Made by a program: the position numbers and the translations under genes
NCBI GenBank assembly: GCA_036351055.1
Contig: JAZBOH010000208.1
Location: forward strand, 4,318 to 68,317
Reading direction: 5' to 3'
DNA from: JABDPF01 sp036351055
GTDB lineage: Bacteria > Pseudomonadota > Gammaproteobacteria > Xanthomonadales > SZUA-36
Length of the DNA stretch: 64,000 nucleotides
The notes under the pieces: generated by a model
The model's database searches: none
What the model was told of the DNA's origin: nothing
The model's input: only the letters and a program-made list of their open reading frames with translations
In this document: in pieces, positions 11,401 through 18,268 of the stretch
How the letters are laid out: every line of letters begins with the position of its first letter
How positions within the stretch are numbered: position 1 is the first letter of the stretch

Positions 11401-11507
11401 GTGGCATGCTGGTCAGCACCCTGTTCACCCTGGTTCTTCTGCCCAGCCTGCTGCGCATGAACGAGGAGCGGCACGCAGCGGGAAATACGGTCCCCGAGGC
11501 GGTTTGA
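8424..11507 (+). CDS. efflux RND transporter permease (HAE1-like)
   Basis: A 1027-residue inner-membrane proton-driven pump of the AcrB/MexB superfamily. It starts at GTG 8424 (MTLTKISLSNPVAVVV). The duplicated RND plan is visible: one membrane segment, a large periplasmic loop, a block of helices, then a second copy. The TM4 motif reads GMVLDAAIVVLENIFR, with a single Asp at residue 403 where AcrB has two adjacent Asp. TM10/11 contains LVVNNAILLVYRAR. The fusion-protein gene starts 4 nt after the stop, so permease and adaptor are co-transcribed in the less common permease-first order. No outer-membrane TolC-type gene or local regulator is present. Substrates cannot be predicted. Confidence 0.95.
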   Translation: MTLTKISLSNPVAVVVACILVGIFGLISLSRLPIQMAPDIARPVISIETAWRAAAPNEIESEIIEQQEDVLQSTPGLLKMLSSANYGRGSINLEFVIGTDMNRALIEVMNRLNQVPRYPVDAFEPVISVGGNDFDKVIAWFTLTTKPGNDRDISSYQDFVDDSVLTRIERVPGVSRAGAFGGRQYEVRITFDPFKAANIGVDLTRVQAQLGSNSDVSAGLNEVGRRDYTIRFSGKYEVDDLGELVLEWRDGKPVFLRDVARVSMEMIDINNMLTKNGEPSIAFFVIPESGVNVYEVMNGVKATVADLQANEFERAGLDVSQSSDNTIYITASVGMVRNNLLLGVSLAIGVLWWFLRKFRATLIVALSIPFCGLMAFMVLDFAGRSLNIISLAGLAFATGMVLDAAIVVLENIFRQREAGLNGDEASMRGVSQVWGALLASTATTVAIFMPVIFLENEAGQLFSDLAVTISAAVVASLLVAVTVLPTAASNWIKGEAIDDHHRHWWRWVTDHIMNWTDTPRRRWTWVASLTVIPVVIALSMIPPADYLPEGKRNFFFGVMITAPGLGMETAKEEMVRVVADRLEPYLSGEKQPQLEQYFLGTARGWGTFMGGEAKNSDEFDELLGVFNRDIMSGFPDTFGFVGRAPVFGGSRGGRKIDIDLSAESFESLLAAGRTGFYVLMQEMPEAQIQPQPGLELAEPEIRLIPDDRKIAEVGWNRTMLSTAIRAMGDGAFLGEYFDGTRRYNVVMRAEGWYSPEELGAIPVYTAEGGVHSLGELVRVTRTAGPSSIRRIDRKRTLTLEVKPPAQMPMEEALSIIREKVAPAILASMPEDGTVKYRGTAEALDEALASMTGSFVLAVVILYLLISALFRSFKDSLLVILTIPMATVGGIISLRLVDLALSASGGQAMDLLTMIGFVILLGLVVNNAILLVYRARDAEREGMDRRDAVESAVRLRLRPILMSTTTSVFGMLPLMLMPGAGTELYRGMAAVIVGGMLVSTLFTLVLLPSLLRMNEERHAAGNTVPEAV

Positions 11508-11510
11508 AAC

Positions 11511-12569
11511 ATGAAGAGACATAATATGAAAATTTTGCTCAAAGGCCTGGTGATAGGGCTGGTGCTGACGATGCCCCTGCTATCCTCGGCGCAGATGGGC
11601 GGTCCGGCCCTGGTAAAAGTGGCCATGGCCGAGGTCAAGGACATCGCACCGGTGACCACCGTTCCGGCCACCGTGGTCAGCCGCAACGATGCGCGCCTTT
11701 CCGCCGAGGTCGCGGGGCAGCTGATTGACGTGGTGGATGTCGGTACCGTTGTGCGCAAGGGCGATGCCGTCGCTTCCATCGAGGACACCGTGCTGCGCCT
11801 GCGAGATACGGAGCTGGAGGCACAGGTAAGACGTGCGGAAGCCGAGCTCCGCTTTCTCGAAAGCGAGGAAAAACGGTTTGCCCAGCTCGCCGAATCCAAC
11901 CTCGCCGCCGCGACCCAGCTTGAGCAGACCCGGTCGGACCGCGATGTTTCTCGTGGCGACCTGGCCGTAGCGCGTGCCCGGCTTGATCAGAACAAAGACC
12001 TGTTGGCGCGTACCCAGATACTGGCTCCTTATGATGGTATTGTGGTTGAACGGCTGATGACGCGTGGTGAGCGAGTGGTGGTAGGCAGCAACGTGGTACG
12101 CCTGGTCGACCAGGAGAACCTGGAGGCGATAGCCCGCGCGCCACTTGAGTATTTTGAGTTTGTCCGGCGCGGACAGGTGCTGGACCTGCGTTCCGCTTCG
12201 CGCACGGTGAAAGGGACCGTGCGCACCGTCGTGGCCGTCGGCGACCAGAACACCCACCAGTTCGAATTGCGGCTGGACATGGAAGGCAAGCTGTTCCCGG
12301 TAGGGCAGACCCTGCGCGTATCGATCCCGGTTTCCGAATCACGTGAAGTACTGACGGTGCCGCGTGACGCCCTGGTATTGAGGCCTGAAGGCATGAGCGT
12401 TTTCGTGATCGAGAGCGACAATAGCGCACGGCAGGTGCAGGTGACGGCCGGGGTCGGCCAGGGTGACTATATCGAGGTCAGCGGAGAGGTATCAGCTGGC
12501 GATCGGGTCGTTGTTCGTGGCAATGAACGCCTGCAGCCCGGCCAGGAAGTCAGCATCATGGAGGGCTGA
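11511..12569 (+). CDS. efflux RND transporter periplasmic adaptor (membrane fusion protein)
   Basis: The 352-residue adaptor links the RND permease just upstream to an outer-membrane channel. It has a signal peptide (KILLKGLVIGLVLTMPLLSSA) and a split lipoyl/barrel-sandwich domain (LSAEVAGQLIDVVDVGTVVRKGDAVASIED and ILAPYDGIVVERLMTRGERV). A coiled-coil hairpin (LRDTELEAQVRRAEAELRFLE onward) lies between the halves. A beta-barrel and a membrane-proximal domain end with the typical VVVRGNERLQPGQEV. An internal ATG at 11526 with AAGAGA 6 nt upstream is an equally good start. Its TGA overlaps the ATG of the next gene by one base (TGATG), indicating translational coupling. Confidence 0.94.
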   Translation: MKRHNMKILLKGLVIGLVLTMPLLSSAQMGGPALVKVAMAEVKDIAPVTTVPATVVSRNDARLSAEVAGQLIDVVDVGTVVRKGDAVASIEDTVLRLRDTELEAQVRRAEAELRFLESEEKRFAQLAESNLAAATQLEQTRSDRDVSRGDLAVARARLDQNKDLLARTQILAPYDGIVVERLMTRGERVVVGSNVVRLVDQENLEAIARAPLEYFEFVRRGQVLDLRSASRTVKGTVRTVVAVGDQNTHQFELRLDMEGKLFPVGQTLRVSIPVSESREVLTVPRDALVLRPEGMSVFVIESDNSARQVQVTAGVGQGDYIEVSGEVSAGDRVVVRGNERLQPGQEVSIMEG

Positions 12570-13855
12570 TGGGGCAGGGTAAACCCCAGAACCTGCTCGA
12601 GCGACTGGTCAAGGTCGAGCATGGCGAATGGCCCAGGCTGGCTATCGCGTTTTTCTATTTTTTTTTCCTGCTGGGCGGGTACTTCATGCTGCGCCCGGTG
12701 CGTGGCACGGTTGCAGCCAATAACAGCGATATCCTGCACTGGCTGTACACAGCGACCTTCATCACCATGCTGGCCATCGTACCGGTGTTCGGTTTCCTGG
12801 TCTCCCGTTTCCGGCGTGGGCAGTTTATTCCCGGAATCTACCTGTTTTTCATAACCAACCTGCTGCTTTTTGCAGCGGGTTTCCAGGACGATGCAACGCC
12901 GCAATGGATCCAGCGGGCGTTTTACGTCTGGCTGAGTGTCTTCAACCTGTTCGTGGTGTCCATTTTCTGGAGCTTCATGGCCGACATCTTCAGGCCGGGG
13001 CAGGCCACCCGTCTGTTCGGCTTCATCATGGCAGGCGGTAGCATCGGGGCGATACTGGCCCCTTCCGTGACCCGCGCCATTGTGGGCGGCCACGGCGCCA
13101 GCGGGGTCATGCTGGCGGCGGTCGGGGCGCTGATGGTTGCGACCCTGCTCGCCATGCTGCTGGCAAGGTACACCCGGATGCAGCAGAAAAAGCCGAGTGC
13201 TGTGATCGGTGGCAGTATCTGGGAAGGCGCGGTGCGGGTTTTTCGCTCCGAGTACCTGCTGTACGCCTGCCTGTTGATGCTGTTGCACAACCTGACTTCC
13301 ACCTTCCTGTTCAACGGCCTGTCGGTCCTGGTAGATCAGCAAATCATCGGTTTTGACGAGCGCACGACATTTTTCAGCCAGGTCGACCAGGTGGTACAGG
13401 TGCTCGCCTTCCTGTTCCAGTTTTTCATCACTTCGCGATTGATTTCCCTGCTCGGTATGTCACGCACCCTGACCATGGTGCCGCTGGTCCTGGCCGGCGG
13501 ATTCATCATTCTTGGCAGTTCCATGGGCCTGGTTCTGTTCGCCGCGGTGCAGGTCGCCCAGCGTTCACTCAATTACGGCGTCATCGGGCCGGCCAAGGAA
13601 ATGCTGTTCACGGTGGTGGACCGTGAAACCAAGTACAAGAGCAAGAACTTCATCGACACGGTCGTTTACCGCGGCAGCGACGTAACGGCAAGCTGGATTT
13701 TCAAGGGGCTGATCTCGGCCGGGCTGCCCCTCGCCAAGATGGCGTGGCTTTACGTTCCGATTTTGGGTCTGTGGGGTTTTGGCGCCTGGCGCCTGGGTAA
13801 GATCTATACACAGATGCGGGCTAAGCTGGCACAGGATGAAAGCGGGGGCCGCTAG
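12569..13855 (+). CDS. MFS transporter related to ATP/ADP (NTP/NDP) antiporters
   Basis: A 428-residue polytopic membrane protein with about ten to twelve hydrophobic segments. The N terminus (EWPRLAIAFFYFFFLLGGYFMLRPVRGTVAA) and the charged RPVR motif are typical of the family annotated as ATP:ADP antiporter-like MFS proteins in free-living proteobacteria. Other conserved parts are IFWSFMADIFRPGQATRLFGFIMAGGSIGAILAP and KEMLFTVVDRETKYKSKNFIDTVVYRGSD. True nucleotide exchange is shown only for intracellular bacteria and plastids, so the transported substrate here is unknown. The gene is coupled to the RND adaptor by a one-base overlap. Its last 35 bases overlap the 3' end of the convergent btuD-like gene. 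Confidence 0.88.
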   Translation: MGQGKPQNLLERLVKVEHGEWPRLAIAFFYFFFLLGGYFMLRPVRGTVAANNSDILHWLYTATFITMLAIVPVFGFLVSRFRRGQFIPGIYLFFITNLLLFAAGFQDDATPQWIQRAFYVWLSVFNLFVVSIFWSFMADIFRPGQATRLFGFIMAGGSIGAILAPSVTRAIVGGHGASGVMLAAVGALMVATLLAMLLARYTRMQQKKPSAVIGGSIWEGAVRVFRSEYLLYACLLMLLHNLTSTFLFNGLSVLVDQQIIGFDERTTFFSQVDQVVQVLAFLFQFFITSRLISLLGMSRTLTMVPLVLAGGFIILGSSMGLVLFAAVQVAQRSLNYGVIGPAKEMLFTVVDRETKYKSKNFIDTVVYRGSDVTASWIFKGLISAGLPLAKMAWLYVPILGLWGFGAWRLGKIYTQMRAKLAQDESGGR

Positions 13856-14594
13856 CGCTTTCGAGGCGTTCAACAGGGCATCCGTACAACCTTTCCAGGC
13901 TGCTTTCGTTCAGTATTTCACCGGTTTGCCCCGCGCACCACTCGCCGTTGCCAAACAGCATGAGCAGGTGGCTGCAAAATCGGGCGGCCAGGTTGATGTC
14001 ATGCAATGCGCAGAAGGCCGAGCGCCTGCCCCGGTCCGTGTGTTCGCGGATCATTTGCATGATGCGGAGTTGGTGGCGCAGGTCCAGGTGGTTGGTCGGT
14101 TCGTCCAGCAGCATCAGGTCCGGCTCCTGTACCAGCAGCGTGGCGAAGGCGAGACGCCTCGCCTCGCCGCCCGAGAGCCCGGTAACGCTGCGGCCGGCGA
14201 ATCCTGCCAGGTCGACCGCATCGAGCGCTTCATTGGCCTTGCGGAAATCCTCCGGCCCTTCCCGTTCCCAGTAACCCAGGTGTGGATGCCGGCCGGTCAG
14301 TGCGGTTTGCATCACGCTGGAGTCGAACACGTAAACGGTGTGTTGCTGGAGCATTCCGATGTGCCGCGCCAGCAATTTACGTGGCAAGGCGTCGATATCC
14401 TTTGATTCCAGTTGCACCCTGCCGCTGGCAGCCTCGTCGAGCCCGGCCAGGCACTTGAGCAGGGTGGTCTTGCCAATACCGTTTGGCCCCAGCATGCCCC
14501 AGAATTCGCCCGGCCTGATCTCGAGGTCCAGGCCGTCCACGACCCGGATCCCGGCTATCCGGACAGCCAGATTCTTGCAAGCCAGCATGCTCAT
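13821..14594 (-). CDS. btuD: ABC transporter ATP-binding protein, cobalamin/iron-siderophore type
   Basis: The 257-residue ATPase has Walker A GPNGIGKTT (36-44), the Q-loop around MLQQHT, the signature LSGGEARR (140-147), Walker B and D-loop LMLLDEPTNHLD (160-171) and the switch His in ALHDINLAARF. It belongs to the FecE/BtuD/HmuV class that energises a FecCD-type permease. The gene overlaps the permease gene by four bases (ATGA), so the two form one unit. The B12 substrate is inferred from the TonB receptor behind a cobalamin riboswitch 3.6 kb away on the same strand. No periplasmic binding protein (btuF) is present in the window. It overlaps the convergent MFS gene by 35 bp. Confidence 0.88.
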   Translation of the reverse strand: MSMLACKNLAVRIAGIRVVDGLDLEIRPGEFWGMLGPNGIGKTTLLKCLAGLDEAASGRVQLESKDIDALPRKLLARHIGMLQQHTVYVFDSSVMQTALTGRHPHLGYWEREGPEDFRKANEALDAVDLAGFAGRSVTGLSGGEARRLAFATLLVQEPDLMLLDEPTNHLDLRHQLRIMQMIREHTDRGRRSAFCALHDINLAARFCSHLLMLFGNGEWCAGQTGEILNESSLERLYGCPVERLESASGPRFHPVPA

Positions 14595-15574
14595 TGCTTC
14601 ACCCGCGCACGGTTCAGGAGCAGCAGGAACAACGGGACGCCGAGCAAGGCTGTCACCACGCCCACCGGAAGTTGGCGCGGCGCCAGGACCGTTCTGGCCA
14701 GGGTGTCCGAGAACACCAGGAAAAGGCCGCCAAACATCGCAGCCGCCGGGAACAGAACGCGGTGGTCGGAACCGACCAGCAAACGCATGAGGTGGGGCAC
14801 GATCAGGCCGACAAAGCCGATATTACCGGCAATGGAAACCGCCGTCGCTGTCAGGACAGAGGCCAGCAGGTACACCACCCACAGCAACTTGCGGGTCGGT
14901 TCGCCCAGCAGGCGTGCCGTGGTTTCACCCATGGCCAGTACGTTCAGGCTGCGGGCCATGCCGAGGCAGACCATGAATATCGTCACCAGGATGGCCAGTG
15001 CCCAATAAGGCAGGCGCGCATAACTCAGGTCACCGATCAGCCAGAAAAGCATGCCGCGTAGGCTGCCGTCTGGTCCTAGGGTCAGCAACAAGCTGATCAA
15101 GGCGGCCCAACCTGATGCCGTAACGACACCGGTCAGCAGCAGGCGAGTGCCGCTCCAGGGACCCTCGCCGCGAGCCAGGCTGAATACCACCAGGATGGAG
15201 ACCAGGGCCCCTGACCAGGCCAGCGCCGGCAACAAGGCTGCCGATACGCCGATGGTCATGCCCAGCAGGGCGGCAAAGGACGCACCACCCGAAACACCGA
15301 GTATGTAGGGATCAGCCAGGGGGTTGCGTAACAGCACCTGCATCAGGCAGCCGGAAAGCGACAACAAGGCGCCCACGGTCCATGCCGCTGCCGCCCGCGG
15401 CAGCCGCAGGCGCCAGACCAGGTCACCGAACTCGGAGCCGGGATCGAGCAGGGCACTCCACCACTGTGCCCAACCCAGGTTTACCGAGCCGATCGACGTC
15501 GCCATCATGATGCTCGCGGCGGAGATCAGCGCGAGCAGCAGAAACAGCAGTCGGCGTTGTGCTGTTGGCATCAT
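14591..15574 (-). CDS. btuC: FecCD-family ABC permease, probably for vitamin B12
   Basis: A 327-residue inner-membrane permease of the BtuC/FecCD/FhuB family with about nine to ten membrane segments. Conserved parts are RLPRAAAAWTVGALLSLSGCLMQ, RNPLADPYILGVSGGASF and the C-terminal GNIGFVGLIVPHLMRLLVGSDHR ... LPVGVVTALLGVPLFLLLL. I placed the start at the double ATG (15574) with MMPTAQRRLL. The frame stays open far upstream but there runs antisense to rppH, so that extension is not coding. No strong Shine-Dalgarno is visible. It is coupled to the ATPase gene by ATGA at 14591-14594. It is divergent from rppH with only 78 nt between the starts. Confidence 0.9.
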   Translation of the reverse strand: MMPTAQRRLLFLLLALISAASIMMATSIGSVNLGWAQWWSALLDPGSEFGDLVWRLRLPRAAAAWTVGALLSLSGCLMQVLLRNPLADPYILGVSGGASFAALLGMTIGVSAALLPALAWSGALVSILVVFSLARGEGPWSGTRLLLTGVVTASGWAALISLLLTLGPDGSLRGMLFWLIGDLSYARLPYWALAILVTIFMVCLGMARSLNVLAMGETTARLLGEPTRKLLWVVYLLASVLTATAVSIAGNIGFVGLIVPHLMRLLVGSDHRVLFPAAAMFGGLFLVFSDTLARTVLAPRQLPVGVVTALLGVPLFLLLLNRARVKQ

Positions 15575-15652
15575 GAGGAAGAAACGATTAACATTCCGGA
15601 AACAGAGTATGGAAGTATCACACGCCCCAATCCGGGCAGGCAAGCGATAGCG

Positions 15653-16141
15653 ATGATCGATCCTGACGGTTTCAGACCGAATGTAGCAATAGTGCTGATG
15701 AACGAGCAAAGGCGCGTTTTCTGGGCACAACGATCCAACAGCGACGGGTGGCAATTCCCGCAGGGTGGCATGCGCACAGATGAAACGCCGGTCGAGGCGA
15801 TGTACCGCGAGTTGGAAGAAGAAACCGGCTTGAGGCCGGAGCATGTCCAACTGGTTGGTTCCACTCCTGGTTGGCTTCGTTACCGTCTGCCAAGGCGTTA
15901 CCAGCGGCATTACAGCAAACCTCTCTGCGTTGGTCAGAAACAGGTCTGGTTCCTGCTGCATTTTATAGGCGAGGAGTCTGCATTCAGCCTGGATGCCAGT
16001 GACCAACCTGAATTCTGCCGCTACAAGTGGGTTGATTTCTGGTATCCCGCGGAAAATGTCATCACGTTCAAACGGCGTGTTTACCAGAAAGCCCTGCGCT
16101 TGCTGGAACCGATGGCCGAGACCCACCTGGCGTCTGGTTGA
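15653..16141 (+). CDS. rppH: RNA pyrophosphohydrolase RppH (Nudix)
   Basis: The enzyme removes pyrophosphate from the 5' triphosphate of mRNAs and so starts RNase E-dependent decay. The 162 residues begin MIDPDGFRPNVAIVL. The Nudix box GGMRTDETPVEAMYRELEEETGL is at 38-60, with the metal-binding glutamates in REL-EE. WQFPQGG before it and TPGWLRYRLPR after it are typical of RppH. An in-frame upstream extension to 15557 was rejected because it lacks family similarity and overlaps the btuC start region. The closest gene downstream, sufT, starts 47 nt later and may be co-transcribed. Confidence 0.96.
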   Translation: MIDPDGFRPNVAIVLMNEQRRVFWAQRSNSDGWQFPQGGMRTDETPVEAMYRELEEETGLRPEHVQLVGSTPGWLRYRLPRRYQRHYSKPLCVGQKQVWFLLHFIGEESAFSLDASDQPEFCRYKWVDFWYPAENVITFKRRVYQKALRLLEPMAETHLASG

Positions 16142-16188
16142 GCCGCCCGGCTTGAGATTCCGAACCGCAGCCCGCATTTCTCTGAGCA

Positions 16189-16740
16189 ATGTTCTCTCAT
16201 ACCAGCCAGCCCTGCACCTTTGAGCGCGATTGCGAGGTCGTGATGATCCCGGTCGGTGACCGCGTCACCATTCCCGCGGGCACCGTGGCTTATATCACCC
16301 AGGCGCTGGGTGGCAGCTTCACGGTGTTCGTGGACGGAAACCTGTTTCGTGTTGCCGGCATCGACGCCGACGCCATCGGAAAGCAACCCGTGCTTCCGCC
16401 AAGCCTGCCCGATAACGCGACCGAGGACGATATCGAAAACCTGCTCTGGGAGCAGATGAAGACGGTTTACGACCCGGAAATTCCTGTCAACATCGTCGAC
16501 CTGGGCCTGATTTACCGTTGCGATATGCGCCGGGGCGATGACGGGGATCGTGTCGTCGATGTGTCCATGACCCTGACGGCACCGGGCTGTGGCATGGGCG
16601 ACATCCTGGTTGACGATGTGCGTTCGAAACTGGAATTGGTTCCGTCCATCGACCAGGTCAACGTGGAACTGACATTTGATCCGCCGTGGAACCACAACAT
16701 GATGTCGGAAGTTGCGCGGCTCGAAACCGGTATGTTTTAA
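16189..16740 (+). CDS. sufT: putative Fe-S cluster assembly protein SufT
   Basis: A 183-residue protein with an N-terminal SufT-specific part (about 1-70, PVGDRVTIPAGTVAYITQALGGSFTV) and a C-terminal MIP18/DUF59 domain. The domain core is VYDPEIPVNIVDLGLIY (about 97-113) and VSMTLTAPGCGMGDILVDDV, which contains the conserved cysteine of the family. SufT proteins assist Fe-S cluster maturation or transfer. No other suf or isc genes are in the window, so the gene is separated from its usual operon. It follows rppH closely and is convergent with apbE, with 12 nt between the stops. Confidence 0.9.
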   Translation: MFSHTSQPCTFERDCEVVMIPVGDRVTIPAGTVAYITQALGGSFTVFVDGNLFRVAGIDADAIGKQPVLPPSLPDNATEDDIENLLWEQMKTVYDPEIPVNIVDLGLIYRCDMRRGDDGDRVVDVSMTLTAPGCGMGDILVDDVRSKLELVPSIDQVNVELTFDPPWNHNMMSEVARLETGMF

Positions 16741-16752
16741 GGACCCCCGACC

Positions 16753-17787
16753 CTAGAAGCCGGCGATCTCGGCTTCCGTTCCCTCAAGCAGTTCGATCCG
16801 CTCGCCCATGCGCCGCGTCATGTAGACCGTTCCTGCCTCGTCCACCAGCATGACCTGGTCCAATTCCAGCCTGCGGGCAAGCTGTTCCCATTCCGGCAGG
16901 CCGGCCACGGTAATCGCGGTGGCTGCCGCGTCGGCCATCAGCCCTTCCGGGGCGATGACCGTGACCGATGCCAGTTCCGTCACCGGCCAGCCTGTCCGCG
17001 GGTCCAGGATATGCGGGTAACGTTGTTCATTTTCCTGGCGGAAGCGCTCGTAGTTGCCCGACGTGAAGATGGCTTCATCCTTCCCGGTATCCAGGCTGCC
17101 GATGATGCCGCCTGCAGGTGACCTCACCGCGATTTTCCAGGGCCGCTCGCCGTGGCTGCCGATGGCCCGCAGGTCGCCTCCTGCATTGACGATTGCATTT
17201 TCTATACCCTGGCTGCGTAACATGGCGCAGGCAATATCGATGGCGTAACCCTTGGCGATACCGCCGAAATCCAGCTGAACGGCCGGGTTGGCTGACTGCA
17301 GGTTCAGCCCGTCGATGCGGATGTCGAGACTGGACGGGCTGGCCTCCAGGAGCCTGTCGATGTCTTCCCGCGCAGGCGGCGGGCCCAGGATAGGGTAATC
17401 GGACGTATGGAAACCCCACAGGTGGATCAGCGCGCCGATGGCGGGGTTGAAGCGGCCGTCCGTGGCCTTTTCCAACTGCTGGGAGCGCTGGATCATTTCG
17501 ATGATTTCTTCATTGGCCTCGACCGTTTCGCCCTGGCTGAAGGCCTGGTTTATCCCGGTCAGCAAGCCCGGGTTCCAGGCGTGCCAGTCGACGTGCATGC
17601 CCTGGAAGCGGTCCTGCAGGCTGGCAAAGGCTTTTCGCGCCTGCTGGTCGTTGTCCGCCCACAGCGTGACCCCCATTACCGTGCCAAAAATGTAGAAGTC
17701 CTGGTGATACTTTTGCGGCGGCCCGGAGCAGGCGGTCAGCCAGAGAGAAAGCAACAGGGCGGTGAGTGCTGTTATCAGTGTTTTCAT
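16753..17787 (-). CDS. apbE: FAD:protein FMN transferase ApbE, lipoprotein
   Basis: ApbE attaches FMN covalently to threonine residues of target flavoproteins such as RnfG or NqrC, in the periplasm. The 344 residues begin with a lipoprotein signal (LWLTAC, lipidated Cys20), so the enzyme is membrane anchored. Conserved parts include FYIFGTVMGVTLW, LQLDFGGIAKGYAID (FAD/Mg binding), AIVNAGGDLRAIG and HILDPRTGWPV. DAAATAITVAG near the C terminus carries the metal-ligand Asp/Thr region. No nqr or rnf genes are in this window, so its partner is elsewhere. The gene is divergent from the ygbA-like gene. Confidence 0.95.
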   Translation of the reverse strand: MKTLITALTALLLSLWLTACSGPPQKYHQDFYIFGTVMGVTLWADNDQQARKAFASLQDRFQGMHVDWHAWNPGLLTGINQAFSQGETVEANEEIIEMIQRSQQLEKATDGRFNPAIGALIHLWGFHTSDYPILGPPPAREDIDRLLEASPSSLDIRIDGLNLQSANPAVQLDFGGIAKGYAIDIACAMLRSQGIENAIVNAGGDLRAIGSHGERPWKIAVRSPAGGIIGSLDTGKDEAIFTSGNYERFRQENEQRYPHILDPRTGWPVTELASVTVIAPEGLMADAAATAITVAGLPEWEQLARRLELDQVMLVDEAGTVYMTRRMGERIELLEGTEAEIAGF

Positions 17788-17890
17788 ACGGGGTCAGAGA
17801 ATAACAAATCGGCGTCCCAGGTGCTGTATCCCTTGGCTCCCTTGATGCGGGTCAAATAGATGTATCAAAAATACCGCTATTATTCCGGTC

Positions 17891-18268
17891 ATGAAAGAAC
17901 TTGAAGGCAGGTTGAAACGCGAGCACCAGACGCTGGTCTGCATGACCGGAATTTACTGCTCACATCACCACCGGGGGCACCCGGGTGTCGCCCTGTGCCC
18001 GGACTGCCAGGCATTGATGGCCTATGCGGAACGCAGGCTGGCCAAATGTCCCTACGGTACGGACAAGCCGACCTGCGCCAAGTGCCCGGTACATTGCTAC
18101 AAGCCCGCGCAACGGGAAGAGACCCGGAAAATCATGCGATTTGCCGGACCCCGGATGAGTTGGCGTCACCCGGTTCTTTCACTGTTCCACCTGTTGGACA
18201 AGTTCCGCAAGGTGGATCACCCGATGGAACTGCGTCGCCGCGCTAGGGGATCCAGGCCAGGGAAATAA
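17891..18268 (+). CDS. YgbA-like protein (nitrous oxide-stimulated promoter family)
   Basis: A small 125-residue cytoplasmic protein rich in cysteine and histidine. It has CSHHH (24-28), CPDC near 37-40 and CPYGTDKPTCAKCPVHCYKP near 54-73, probably a metal-binding arrangement. This pattern and length match the family named after the nitrosative-stress gene ygbA of enterobacteria, whose biochemical role is not established to my knowledge. The last 26 bases overlap the 3' end of the convergent btuB gene. No NsrR-type operator was identified upstream. Confidence 0.8.
   Translation: MKELEGRLKREHQTLVCMTGIYCSHHHRGHPGVALCPDCQALMAYAERRLAKCPYGTDKPTCAKCPVHCYKPAQREETRKIMRFAGPRMSWRHPVLSLFHLLDKFRKVDHPMELRRRARGSRPGK

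Noticed and set aside
14594..15308. Plus-strand frames inside btuC
   Set aside because: Gln/Arg-rich shadow frames opposite a hydrophobic membrane protein gene.
15575..16189. Upstream extension of the btuC frame giving a 532-residue protein
   Set aside because: The extension is antisense to rppH, has no family similarity, and btuC-type permeases start near MMPTAQRR at 15574.
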